A DNA stretch of 64,000 bases from Bradyrhizobium diversitatis (lineage in GTDB: Bacteria > Pseudomonadota > Alphaproteobacteria > Rhizobiales > Xanthobacteraceae). Below are positions 8,359 through 16,292 of the stretch, piece by piece. A program made the position numbers and the translations under genes. The DNA is taken from the NCBI RefSeq assembly GCF_016031635.1, contig NZ_JACEGD010000017.1, positions 1-64,000 on the forward strand. Direction: 5' to 3'. Within the stretch, counting starts at the first letter, position 1, and each line of letters opens with the position of its first letter. The notes under the pieces are model-generated. The model worked only from the letters and a program-made list of their open reading frames with translations. It was not told where the DNA came from and searched no databases.

Positions 8359-9849
8359 ATGAGCGGATTGGTGATCAGCGGCGGCCGGGTGGTGGATCCC
8401 GCGAGCGGGATGGACGCCGCTGGTGACGTCGCGGTGGTGGATGGCAAGATCGCCGCTGTCGGCACGGGTCTCGGCGGCGCCGAGCGGGTGATCGACGCGA
8501 CCGGGCTTGTGGTGGCGCCAGGTTTCATCGACCTGCACGCGCATGGCCAGTCAATCCCGGCCGACCGGATGCAGGCGTTCGACGGCATCACGACGACGCT
8601 GGATCTCGAGGCCGGCGTGCTGCCGGTCGCATCCTGGTACGAGCGCCAGGCGCGGAAAGGCCGCGTGCTGAACTATGGCGCGGCCACCAACTGGGCCTTT
8701 GCCCGCATCGGCGCGATGACGGGCTCCAATGCGGAGAGCTCGCTGGAGGCATTCGGCAATGCCATGCGCGATCGGCGCTGGATGGACAACGTCGCGACCG
8801 ATGCGGAGGTATCAGGCATTCTCGATCGCCTCACCCGCGGCCTGAACGAGGGCGGCATCGGTATCGGCATCCTGAACGCCTATGCGCCGGGCGCCGGCGT
8901 GCAGGAGCTGACGGCGGTCTGCCAGCTGGCTGCGGCCAAGGACGTGCCGACCTTCACCCACGTCGCCTTCATGTCGCGCATCGACCCCGAGAGCGCGGCG
9001 GAAGCCTATATCCGCCTGATCGGCTATGCCGGCGCCACCGGTGCGCACATGCACATCTGCCATTTCAACTCGTCGAGCAAGACCGACGTCGAACGCTGCC
9101 GCGTGCTGATCGAGAAGGCGCAGGCGCAGGGTCTGCCGATCACGGTCGAGGCCTATCCCTACGGCACCGGCTCCACCGTGCTGGCCGCCGCCTTCTTCAG
9201 CGATCCCGAGTTTGTCGAGCGCAACGGCACCGGTTATGATTCCGTGCAGCGCGTCACCGACGGCTATCGCTTCCACGACCGCGAGGAGCTGCTCAAGGCG
9301 CAGGCCGAGGAGCCGTCGTCGCTGGTGCTCTGGCACATCCTCGACACCGAGAACAATGCGCATCACCGCGACCTGCTCGACATGTCGGTGCTGTATCCCG
9401 GCGGCGCCATCGCCTCCGACGCGATGCCGTGGACACTGTCCGACGGCAGCACCTATACCGGCGAAGCCTGGCCGCTGCCGGATGATGCCACCTCGCATCC
9501 GCGCTCGGCCGGCTGCTTCACGAAATTCATCCGCGAATGGGTGCGCGAGCGCAAGACCGTGTCGCTGCTGGAAGGCGTGCGCAAATGCGCGCTGATCCCG
9601 GCGGAGATCCTGTCGCGGAGCACGCCCGCGATGCGCGCCAAGGGCCGGCTCGCGAAAGATGCGGATGCCGACATCGTCGTGTTCGACTATGAGAAGCTCT
9701 CGGATCGGGCGACCTTCACTGCGATGAACCGTCCCTCGGAGGGCGTGCGGCACTTGGTCGTTAGCGGCCAACCGCTGATCTCCGACGGCGTGCTGGACGT
9801 GGCGGCGCGGCCCGGTAAGCCGGTGCGCCGCCCCGTCGTCGAGGGCTGA
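8359..9849 (+). CDS. Amidohydrolase, D-glutamate deacylase-like
   Basis: A 496-residue metal-dependent amidohydrolase of the N-acyl-D-amino-acid deacylase group, closest in pattern to proteins named D-glutamate deacylase. It has an N-terminal beta-sandwich part and the metal motif DLHAHG (His60, His62). Further signs are PTFTHVAF, HMHICHFNSSS and the late Asp motif IASDAMPW, then the C-terminal HLVVSGQPL typical of the superfamily. The family removes acyl groups from N-acylated D-amino acids and needs zinc. The start is ATG 8359 with GGAG just upstream. A CobW-family GTPase begins three bases after the stop, so the two are almost certainly cotranscribed, and the GTPase may supply metal. The substrate is inferred only. 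Confidence 0.83.
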   Translation: MSGLVISGGRVVDPASGMDAAGDVAVVDGKIAAVGTGLGGAERVIDATGLVVAPGFIDLHAHGQSIPADRMQAFDGITTTLDLEAGVLPVASWYERQARKGRVLNYGAATNWAFARIGAMTGSNAESSLEAFGNAMRDRRWMDNVATDAEVSGILDRLTRGLNEGGIGIGILNAYAPGAGVQELTAVCQLAAAKDVPTFTHVAFMSRIDPESAAEAYIRLIGYAGATGAHMHICHFNSSSKTDVERCRVLIEKAQAQGLPITVEAYPYGTGSTVLAAAFFSDPEFVERNGTGYDSVQRVTDGYRFHDREELLKAQAEEPSSLVLWHILDTENNAHHRDLLDMSVLYPGGAIASDAMPWTLSDGSTYTGEAWPLPDDATSHPRSAGCFTKFIREWVRERKTVSLLEGVRKCALIPAEILSRSTPAMRAKGRLAKDADADIVVFDYEKLSDRATFTAMNRPSEGVRHLVVSGQPLISDGVLDVAARPGKPVRRPVVEG

Positions 9850-9852
9850 CCC

Positions 9853-10782
9853 ATGCCGGTCCCCATTCTCCTGGTGACGGGCTTTTTGGGGGCGGGTAAG
9901 ACCACGGTCGTCAACCATCTGCTGGCGCGTGCGGAGGGGCGGCGCATCGCCGCCGTGGTCAACGATTTCGGCGCGATCAACATCGATGCTGAGCTGATCG
10001 CGGGCGCTAGCGACGGCGTGGTCAGCCTTGCCAATGGCTGCATCTGTTGCTCGCTCGAAGGCGATCTGTTGCGCACGCTCTCGACGCTGCTGCGGCGTGA
10101 TCCCAAACCTGAGTATATCGTCATCGAGACCAGCGGCGTCGCCGATCCCGCCGACATCGTCCGCAATCTGATGGATCCGGTGATCCTGCGCGAGGCGCGG
10201 CTGGAGACGGTGCTCTGCGTGATGGACGCGACGGCGCCGCCCGCCGCACTTGAAGATGCGCTGCATCGATCACAGCTGCGCGTCGCCGATATCGTGGCGC
10301 TCAGCAAGCTGGATCTGGCCGACGCGGGCGCGGGAACACGCATGCGCGCGGCGATCCGCGCGCTGCGTGTTCCCGCCGTCGTAGTCGATGCGCAGCATGG
10401 CGAGATTCCTGCCACGCTGCTGTTTCCCGCGGAAATCGATCGCCCGGCCGCGCCGCGTGACGTGGGCTCGCGGCGACCGGCAGAGGAGCGCTTCGAGACG
10501 TTGAGCTGGACCTCGGACAAGCCGATCTCGCTGCCCCGCCTGCAGCAGGCCATCAACCGCTTGGCGCCGAAGCTCGCGCGCGCAAAAGGCTTGTTCGAGA
10601 CGATCGAGCAGCCCGGACGCCCGATGGTCTTCCAGTTCGCCGGCGGTCGCGCCACGCTCGCACCGGGCGATGCGCCGGCAGCGGGCGCGGCACGGACGCG
10701 GATCGTCTTCATCGCCGAGCTTGGGGTGCTCTCGAAGGGGGAGCTCGACGGCATCATGGAGGCGTGCGTTGCGGGCGGGTAG
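9853..10782 (+). CDS. CobW/COG0523-family GTPase, putative metallochaperone
   Basis: A 309-residue G3E GTPase. The P-loop is GFLGAGKTT (10-18), and the switch region carries the CxCC metal site as NGCICCSLEGDL (Cys63, Cys65, Cys66). ETSGVADP follows as Walker B, and LSKLDLAD is the base-specificity motif. A small C-terminal CobW domain is present. COG0523 proteins deliver zinc or cobalt to client enzymes. The gene starts three bases after the amidohydrolase stop, so a plausible client is that metal-dependent deacylase rather than nitrile hydratase or cobalamin synthesis, for which there are no genes here. I see no Zur-type box, but the upstream region is long. Confidence 0.88.
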   Translation: MPVPILLVTGFLGAGKTTVVNHLLARAEGRRIAAVVNDFGAINIDAELIAGASDGVVSLANGCICCSLEGDLLRTLSTLLRRDPKPEYIVIETSGVADPADIVRNLMDPVILREARLETVLCVMDATAPPAALEDALHRSQLRVADIVALSKLDLADAGAGTRMRAAIRALRVPAVVVDAQHGEIPATLLFPAEIDRPAAPRDVGSRRPAEERFETLSWTSDKPISLPRLQQAINRLAPKLARAKGLFETIEQPGRPMVFQFAGGRATLAPGDAPAAGAARTRIVFIAELGVLSKGELDGIMEACVAGG

Positions 10783-10830
10783 CGCGATCCGCACCGATCG
10801 CACGCGCATCAGCTCAAATCGGGCGCCGCC

Positions 10831-10890
10831 TCAATCCTCGACCGGCAGCGCATCCCCATGCGCATACCGGCTCCCGCGGAATGCGGCCAT
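10831..10890 (-). CDS. Possible 19-residue ORF coupled to the frameshifted gene
   Basis: The ORF ATG..TGA encodes MAAFRGSRYAHGDALPVED. It starts one base after the stop of the frameshifted coiled-coil gene and ends 48 bases before the convergent CobW stop. The tight coupling and normal codon use are the only support. I know no family for it, and it may be chance. Confidence 0.22.
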   Translation of the reverse strand: MAAFRGSRYAHGDALPVED

Positions 10891-10891
10891 G

Positions 10892-11258
10892 TCACTCCCC
10901 CTCCGGCTCGACCGGCTTCTCGGCGGCCTCTTCGTGGACCGGCGGAGCACCGTGCGCGCCGCGCAGCCGGATCATGGTGTCGATCACGTCGACGTCGATC
11001 TTCAGCATGTCGAGATCGCGCGTCATCTCGCGTACCTCCTGCCCCTTGCGCGCCAGTTCTTCCGACACGTCGACCGCCATCTTGCGCTCGGTCACGTTTC
11101 CCTGCGTGTTGACGAACATTGGCACGCATCCATTCCAGCCGCGCCCGCTGGGTGTCGCGCTCGAACTTCTTCTCGGCGTAGCGGCGCCGCGCCTCGGCAT
11201 AGGCGCCGATCAGCGCGGTCTCCGGCAGGCTCCACAATTGCTCGACCGACATAGTCAT
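10892..11258 (-). pseudogene. Frameshifted small coiled-coil protein gene
   Basis: Two frames together make one plausible ~121-residue cytosolic protein. From ATG 11258 (or 11252) the first frame reads MTMSVEQLWSLPETALIGAY...RLEWMRAN. Near 11115-11121 the sense jumps to another frame that continues FVNTQGNVTERKMAVDVSEEL...MTRDLDMLKIDVDVIDTMI and ends at 10892 in an acidic tail. The first frame beyond the jump becomes Arg/Gly-rich nonsense, and the second frame before it lacks a sensible start. A single-base insertion or deletion in the minus-strand run gccaatgttcgtc explains both. The product is helical, with heptad-like spacing, and I know no function for it. It could be a real mutation or a sequencing error. 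Confidence 0.6.
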
Positions 11259-11500
11259 GCCGCTCAGGTCCTGGGTTGCATTGGCGGGAGTCCTCTCCCG
11301 CACCACCCCATCAGACCTTTCCGGCGGTCAATTCTCAAGAGGGGACCGCCCCAATCGTGCGGTGCCATCCAGAACGACGATCGCAGCGGTGGTTGCGCTG
11401 GGATCGTCTGGAGGTTTCATGGAGGGCATCGAGCACTGCGCCTCCATCGCGACATGATAGCGCAAGGCCGCTCCAGATGCGACTGGAACCCGTCCAAACG

Positions 11501-11974
11501 TCAGCAGAACGCCAGCGCGTTGACCGCCCGCGTGGTCGCAATCTCGTTCTCATTGCCGACGAACTGGCAGACGACGGATTCGAGTTCGCCCGGCTGCTTG
11601 CGGCGGGCCGCCGCCAGCAGCCGCATCAACTCGGTTTCGTCCTTCGACAGGCGCCGGCAGGACGGCGGCATGAAGCACAGCTCGCACGGCCGGCCGCTGC
11701 GGAGGATCCTGACGAGTGCGGCAGCCCGTGCGACCAGCAGCGGGCTGTCGGCAACGCCGGGGGTCTCGTCCGCGAAGCGATAGGCTGCTTCCCAGCAATC
11801 GGAAGCGCCGGTGGTGTAGGCCGCTCCGATGAACCGGCACAGCGACAGCGCGATACGGCAGAAGTCATCGTAGCCTTCGACGCTTCGTGGCGCCGCAAGC
11901 GCAGCCTGAAGCGGACAGAGCTGCGACCGGCCGGCGTCCGGTACTGCAAGGGACTCGCACGCATCCTGCATCAT
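11501..11974 (-). CDS. Cys-containing hypothetical protein, paralogue of the upstream gene
   Basis: A 157-residue protein of unknown function. The C-terminal half has CELCFMPPSCRRLSKDETEL followed by LLAAARRKQ, which aligns with CPTCPRMSDSEHGLLRAIAAAQQ of the gene just upstream. Both then continue into a helix ending near an Ala-rich segment. The N-terminal half contains several further Cys (at SLCRF and SDCWE) and may bind metal. The gene starts 11 bases after the upstream paralogue's stop, so the two form an operon. Cys-x2-Cys with flanking Ser/Glu could hold a metal or Fe-S centre, but this is inference. No signal peptide or membrane helix is visible. Confidence 0.6.
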   Translation of the reverse strand: MMQDACESLAVPDAGRSQLCPLQAALAAPRSVEGYDDFCRIALSLCRFIGAAYTTGASDCWEAAYRFADETPGVADSPLLVARAAALVRILRSGRPCELCFMPPSCRRLSKDETELMRLLAAARRKQPGELESVVCQFVGNENEIATTRAVNALAFC

Positions 11975-11985
11975 GAATGTTCCCG

Positions 11986-12486
11986 TCAGTGCAGCGTCGG
12001 GCTACCGACCAGCCAGGTCTTCATCGCCATCATCCGGTCTTGGTCGAAAGACCGCACCTGCCGGTCGGGCAGGATGAGACCGGCCATGCGGAAGATCGTT
12101 GCAAGCCCCTGAACCGGCGCAAGCGCCCAATCGGCGCCGACGGGCGGCAGCCAGCACTCGAACTGCTCGCGGGCGACCTCGATACGTTCCTGCTGCGCAG
12201 CGGCGATGGCACGCAGAAGTCCGTGCTCGCTGTCCGACATGCGCGGACACGTCGGGCAATGCACTTCGATGGCCGTGTGGGCCGTGCAGGCGAAGATCTC
12301 GATGATGGACTCCAGCGAGGGCACGGCGTCGCCCACGCGGAAATGGTCGTACACCTCCTTGATGTCGGCCGCGGTCGGAACGGCACCTCCGCGGCGTGCC
12401 TTCGCCCTGAAACCCCAGATGAAGAGCCGCTCCGCTGCGCTCAGCGCAGGAAGATCGAGCGGCCTGGTATGTGTCGATTGATGCAT
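11986..12486 (-). CDS. Cys-containing hypothetical protein
   Basis: A 166-residue cytosolic protein I cannot name. It begins with a short polar leader, then AERLFIWGFRAKARRGG and a helical region (DIKEVYDHFRVGDAVPSLES). FACTAHTAIEVHCPTCPRMSDSE places four Cys close together, and a C-terminal helical part contains LATIFRMAGLILPDR. The first ATG in the frame is at 12573, but ATG 12486 has GAGG at good spacing and drops a basic, low-quality leader. It is the first gene of a two-gene operon with a related protein. I associate this family loosely with Bradyrhizobium hypothetical proteins; no activity is known to me. Confidence 0.6.
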   Translation of the reverse strand: MHQSTHTRPLDLPALSAAERLFIWGFRAKARRGGAVPTAADIKEVYDHFRVGDAVPSLESIIEIFACTAHTAIEVHCPTCPRMSDSEHGLLRAIAAAQQERIEVAREQFECWLPPVGADWALAPVQGLATIFRMAGLILPDRQVRSFDQDRMMAMKTWLVGSPTLH

Positions 12487-12682
12487 TGAGCCTCTGGCCT
12501 TTGACTGCGCGCGCGGCAGAGCTGGCGCGGATGATCTGCGCCGATGGTTCCGCCAGAGACCCTTCCAAGTCAACGCTCGGAAAGGCGATGTCGAGGTGTT
12601 CTAGATTGGAAGCACTCGTATCTCGGAAGGAGCGATCGCTGCAGGACGAGGTCAGCACCCTCGCTGCGGGCGTGCGGGCGGC

Positions 12683-13582
12683 CTAGCGCGCGACTTTGCG
12701 AAAATGCGCCGCGATGTCGGCGCGTGTTGCGACCCAGACCCGGCCCTCCAGCCGCGCCAGCTCGGCCAGAATGGCCTTCACCGCGCGGAAGCGCGCGGGC
12801 CGACCGCAAATGCGCAGATGAAATCCGATCGACAGCATCGCGGAGCGGCCACGCTCCGCCTCCTCGACCAATGTGGCGAGTGCGGCGCTGACATAGTTTG
12901 AAAAATCCTCCGGCTGCACAAAGCCGTTCGGATGGAAGAACTTCATGTCGTTGGTGTCGAAGCCATAGGGCAGGATCAGCATCGCTCCCTGTGGCGACGG
13001 GCTCCAATAGGGCAAATCGTCGTCGAGTGCGTTGGAATCGTATGCGAAGCCGAGCCCGATCAGGATATCGCGCGTCCATGCGCTCTGGCCGCCGCGCGAC
13101 ATGAAGCCGACCGGCGTGAGACCGGTCGCGCGGGCGATGACGTCGCGCGTCTTCTCAATGTCACGGCGTTCCGTCTCGGCATGCCGATAAAGCGCGTGCG
13201 GCAGCCAGCGCCAGCCATGCACCGCCGGTTCGTGGCCGGCCTCGACCACGGCGCGGGCAAGGTCCGGCACACGCTCGACGGCGCGGCCGCACATCATGAA
13301 GGTGGAACGGATTCCGGCCTCGGTAAAGGCGTCGAGGAATCGCCACAGGCCGGCGCGCATGCCATAGTCGAACACCTGTTCCTGCACGAGATCGCGCACG
13401 CCCGGCGGCGATGTCGAGGCGACCTCGCCATAGTGCTCCGTCTCCGCATCGCCTTGCTCGACAGCGAGCTCGGCGCCCTCCTCGAAATTCACCACCAGCG
13501 ACACCGCGACGCGGGCGCCGTTCGGCCAGACGATATCGGGACGGGCCCTTCCATACCCGCGAAGATCGCGTTCGATCGGCAT
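12683..13582 (-). CDS. PuuE-like polysaccharide-deacetylase-fold hydrolase (allantoinase type)
   Basis: A 299-residue member of the polysaccharide-deacetylase fold, in the group that includes the allantoinase PuuE. VSLVVNFEEGAEL replaces the usual Asp-Asp of chitin deacetylases. DYGMRAGLWRFLDAF, RSTFMMCGRAVE, EPAVHGWRW and a late SIGFHLRICGRP follow the PuuE pattern. PuuE-type enzymes open the hydantoin ring of allantoin. The start ATG 13582 lies two bases after the permease stop and has GGGAG upstream; the frame extending further is the permease region. It is the last gene of an ABC importer operon, so it probably acts on the imported compound. Allantoin, another ureide or a hydantoin are the candidates. 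Confidence 0.83.
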   Translation of the reverse strand: MPIERDLRGYGRARPDIVWPNGARVAVSLVVNFEEGAELAVEQGDAETEHYGEVASTSPPGVRDLVQEQVFDYGMRAGLWRFLDAFTEAGIRSTFMMCGRAVERVPDLARAVVEAGHEPAVHGWRWLPHALYRHAETERRDIEKTRDVIARATGLTPVGFMSRGGQSAWTRDILIGLGFAYDSNALDDDLPYWSPSPQGAMLILPYGFDTNDMKFFHPNGFVQPEDFSNYVSAALATLVEEAERGRSAMLSIGFHLRICGRPARFRAVKAILAELARLEGRVWVATRADIAAHFRKVAR

Positions 13583-13584
13583 GA

Positions 13585-14394
13585 TCAGCGGCTCCCGATC
13601 TGGCGGCTGACGCCGCCGAAGATCTCGGCGCAGACGAGGCCGGCAAGGGTCAGCAGCACGATCACCCCGGAGACGGCGGCGACGCGCACGTCCAGGCTGC
13701 CTTCGAGGATCGCCCACAGCTTGATCGGAAGGACTTCGGTGCGGGCATCGGCGAGGAACAGCGACACCGGAACATTGTCGAAGGAGGTGAGGAACGCGAC
13801 GAAGCAGCTCGCGACCATGCCACGGCGGATCAGCGGCAGCGTGATGCGCCGGAAGGTGTACCAGCGGCTGGCGCCCAGGCTGAGCGAGCAGGTGATCAGC
13901 ACCGGATTGAGCTGCTGCACCGAGGCGCTGACCATCCGGATGACGAATGGCACGCAGATGATGGTATGGCCGAGCACCAGCGTCGCCGCCGACAGGCGGA
14001 CGCCGAGCAGGTTGAAGACCAGCAGCAGCGACAGGCCGAACGCCATCGCCGGCAGCACCATCGGTGACATGAACAGAGCGTCAAGGACGCGCGCGATCTT
14101 CAACCGGCTTCGTGCCAGTCCGAGTGCCGCGGCGCCGCCCAGAAGTGCGGAAAGAATCGTCGCCGCCGCTGCGACCTTGAGACTCGTCAACGCGGGCTCG
14201 ATGATGTCCTGCGATTGCAGCAGCTCGACATACCAGCGCAGCGACCAGCTCGGCGGCGGGAATTTCAGCGTGATGCCGCCGGTGAAGGAAATGATCAGCA
14301 CGACGAGCGTCGGTGCCAGCAGCAGCAGCATCCCGAAGCCGGTGATGGCGCCAATGATGCCGGAGTAGACGCGATCGATGAGGCTACGCTGCAT
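13585..14394 (-). CDS. ABC transporter permease, PotC-like
   Basis: A 269-residue inner-membrane permease with six predicted helices, starting with GIIGAITGFGMLLLLAPTLVV. The cytoplasmic EAA loop that contacts the ATPase is SLGASRWYTFRRITLPLI. It belongs to the spermidine/putrescine/opine family of type I importers, where PotC pairs with PotB. The start ATG 14394 overlaps the end of the partner permease by 11 bases. The in-frame ATG at 14442 would add a Cys-rich leader inside the partner gene and is unlikely. The substrate is probably not a polyamine, given the deacetylase and racemase in the locus. Confidence 0.9.
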   Translation of the reverse strand: MQRSLIDRVYSGIIGAITGFGMLLLLAPTLVVLIISFTGGITLKFPPPSWSLRWYVELLQSQDIIEPALTSLKVAAAATILSALLGGAAALGLARSRLKIARVLDALFMSPMVLPAMAFGLSLLLVFNLLGVRLSAATLVLGHTIICVPFVIRMVSASVQQLNPVLITCSLSLGASRWYTFRRITLPLIRRGMVASCFVAFLTSFDNVPVSLFLADARTEVLPIKLWAILEGSLDVRVAAVSGVIVLLTLAGLVCAEIFGGVSRQIGSR

Positions 14395-15241
14395 CGACGC
14401 CTCGCACATAGCGGCGCGACAGCGCACCGACGGCAAACACAATGCCGGTCACGGCCAGCGTGAAGATCAGCGACAGTGCCGCCGAGAACGGCCAGTCCTG
14501 CACGCCGACCGCCTGTTGGTAGATATAGGATGGCATCAGGATGATGCGCCCGCCGCCGACCAACGTCTGGGTGATGAAGGCGGTCGCAGCGGCAGCGAAG
14601 ACGAGCAGCCAGCCGGCGATGGCGCCCGGCAGCGTCAGCGGCAGGATGATGGTGATGAAGATGCGGGCGCGGCTCGCGCCCAAACCTTCAGCCGCGCGCG
14701 TCAGATTGCCGTCGAGCCGCAGCAGGCTGTTGATGACTGGCAACGCCATCAGGGGGAGCTGGATCTGGGTCAGCGCCAGAACCATGCCCTCCCAGGTATA
14801 AAGCAAGCGAGCCGGGGTCTGCCACAGCCCGAGCGACAGCATCGTCGTGTTGATGATGCCGTCGCGGCCGAGGAGCACGATCCAGGCGAAGGTGCGCACC
14901 ACCGTGCTGGTCAGGAGCGGCAGCATGATCAGGAACGTGATCAGGGTACGCATGAGCTGGCCGCTCGCGGCGTAAACCAGTGCGAGAGGGTAGGCGAGGA
15001 TCAGCGTCGCCAGTGCGACCTCCGTCCCCAGCCAAACCGTGTCCGTCAGCACCTTGATGCTGAACGGGTCCGAGAAGAAGCGCAGATATTGCGCCAGCGA
15101 CAGCTCTGCGAACTGTGGTGTGCGGAACAGACTGATCGCGACAAGCGCGATCAGTGGCAGCACGAAGGCGGCCAGGAACAACGCCGCCAGTGGGATCACC
15201 GGCAGCATTTGTCGTGATGCGGTCGTGCTTGCCGGCGTCAT
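14384..15241 (-). CDS. ABC transporter permease, PotB-like
   Basis: A 285-residue membrane permease with an N-terminal helix LPVIPLAALFLAAFVLPLIA, a periplasmic loop carrying FRTPQFAELSLAQYLRFF, five more helices and the EAA loop GLGASRARIFITIILPLTLPG. It forms the membrane channel together with the PotC-like subunit and is powered by the PotA-like ATPase of the same operon. It begins one base before the stop of the solute-binding protein gene and overlaps the next permease, so translation is tightly coupled. Confidence 0.9.
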   Translation of the reverse strand: MTPASTTASRQMLPVIPLAALFLAAFVLPLIALVAISLFRTPQFAELSLAQYLRFFSDPFSIKVLTDTVWLGTEVALATLILAYPLALVYAASGQLMRTLITFLIMLPLLTSTVVRTFAWIVLLGRDGIINTTMLSLGLWQTPARLLYTWEGMVLALTQIQLPLMALPVINSLLRLDGNLTRAAEGLGASRARIFITIILPLTLPGAIAGWLLVFAAAATAFITQTLVGGGRIILMPSYIYQQAVGVQDWPFSAALSLIFTLAVTGIVFAVGALSRRYVRGVDAA

Positions 15242-16291
15242 CTAGATCTTCACCTCCTTGCTGAAGCGGGTGATCCATTCGCCGCGCAGCGGCTGGAACT
15301 TGGTCCAATCGAGCAGCACATTGTTGGCAATGAGGTCGTCGAGGCTCTTGGCGACCGTGAGATTGGCGCCGGTCAGCGCCACCTTGCCGTTGGTCGGCAT
15401 CATCATCCAGGGCGCCGCCTCGAGGCCTTTCTGCGTTTCGACCGACATCACGGTGTCGAGATAGTCCAGCACCGCCTTCGGATCCTGGTTGTTCTTGACG
15501 ATCTGGGCGCTGGTGCGGATCACGACGGCTCCGGATTTCGGCTTGGCGAAGGCGATGTCGACGCCCTTGGCGGCGAGCAGCGCCACGTTGTTCCAGAAAT
15601 TGAAGGCGATATCGATCTCGCCCTGCTGGAACAGCGCAGCCAGCGCGCCGGGCGACGCCGCGATCGCACCGACGTTGGGCAGCAGCTTCTTCATGGCCTC
15701 GAAGGCCGGCTCGATATTGGTCTCGGAACCGCCGTTGAGCTTCGCGATCTCGACCATGAAGGCGGTGCCGAGGCTCGACCCCAGACCGGTGATGCCGACG
15801 CGGCCCTTGTATTCCGGTCTCCACAGATCCTCCCACGAGGTCGGCGGCGTCGTGATCTTCTTCGGATTGTAGGCGATGCCGATCAATTGCGCGGTGATGA
15901 CAGGGGCGTAGCCGTCGGGATGGCGGAATACGCCGGGGATATCCGCATATGACTTCGACCGCTCGACCGGAAATTTCTCCAGCACGCCGCTCGCGATTGC
16001 CGGGATCAGCGGTCCCTCGTCGAACAGCACGACGTCGAAGGGGGGCGTGTTGCGCGATGCCTGGATCTTGCCGATCTGGTCGACGCCGAGCAGGGGCGTA
16101 AAGGTGACACCGCCGTCGCTGGACTTCTTGAAGGCCGGCCCGACCACCGCGCGGAAGGCTTCGTCGAAACTGCCGGGATAGGTCGTCGCCACGATCGAGG
16201 GGGCCGCGCGTGATGATGTCGGCCATCCGAGACCAGCTGCCGCAAGTGCGGCCGAGCCTGTGGTGAGCAGCGATCTCCGGGATAGGCTCAT
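15242..16291 (-). CDS. Periplasmic solute-binding protein, PotD/Fe-type
   Basis: A 349-residue extracellular solute-binding protein of the family that includes PotD and AfuA-like proteins. MSLSRRSLLTTGSAALAAAG is a twin-arginine signal, with cleavage near SSRAAPS. The mature protein contains TTYPGSFDEAF, the hinge region GIAYNPKK, and WEDLWRPEYKGRVG, typical of this family. The start ATG 16291 has AAGGAG eight bases upstream; the longer frame to 16363 lies in the ATPase gene. The protein captures the substrate for the adjacent importer. The ligand is unknown. Tat export suggests folding before export. Confidence 0.9.
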   Translation of the reverse strand: MSLSRRSLLTTGSAALAAAGLGWPTSSRAAPSIVATTYPGSFDEAFRAVVGPAFKKSSDGGVTFTPLLGVDQIGKIQASRNTPPFDVVLFDEGPLIPAIASGVLEKFPVERSKSYADIPGVFRHPDGYAPVITAQLIGIAYNPKKITTPPTSWEDLWRPEYKGRVGITGLGSSLGTAFMVEIAKLNGGSETNIEPAFEAMKKLLPNVGAIAASPGALAALFQQGEIDIAFNFWNNVALLAAKGVDIAFAKPKSGAVVIRTSAQIVKNNQDPKAVLDYLDTVMSVETQKGLEAAPWMMMPTNGKVALTGANLTVAKSLDDLIANNVLLDWTKFQPLRGEWITRFSKEVKI

Positions 16292-16292
16292 G

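Noticed and set aside
8812..10266. A 484-codon minus-strand open frame over the amidohydrolase and CobW genes
   Set aside because: Both plus-strand genes have complete motifs; the antisense protein is low in hydrophobic residues and unlike any family.
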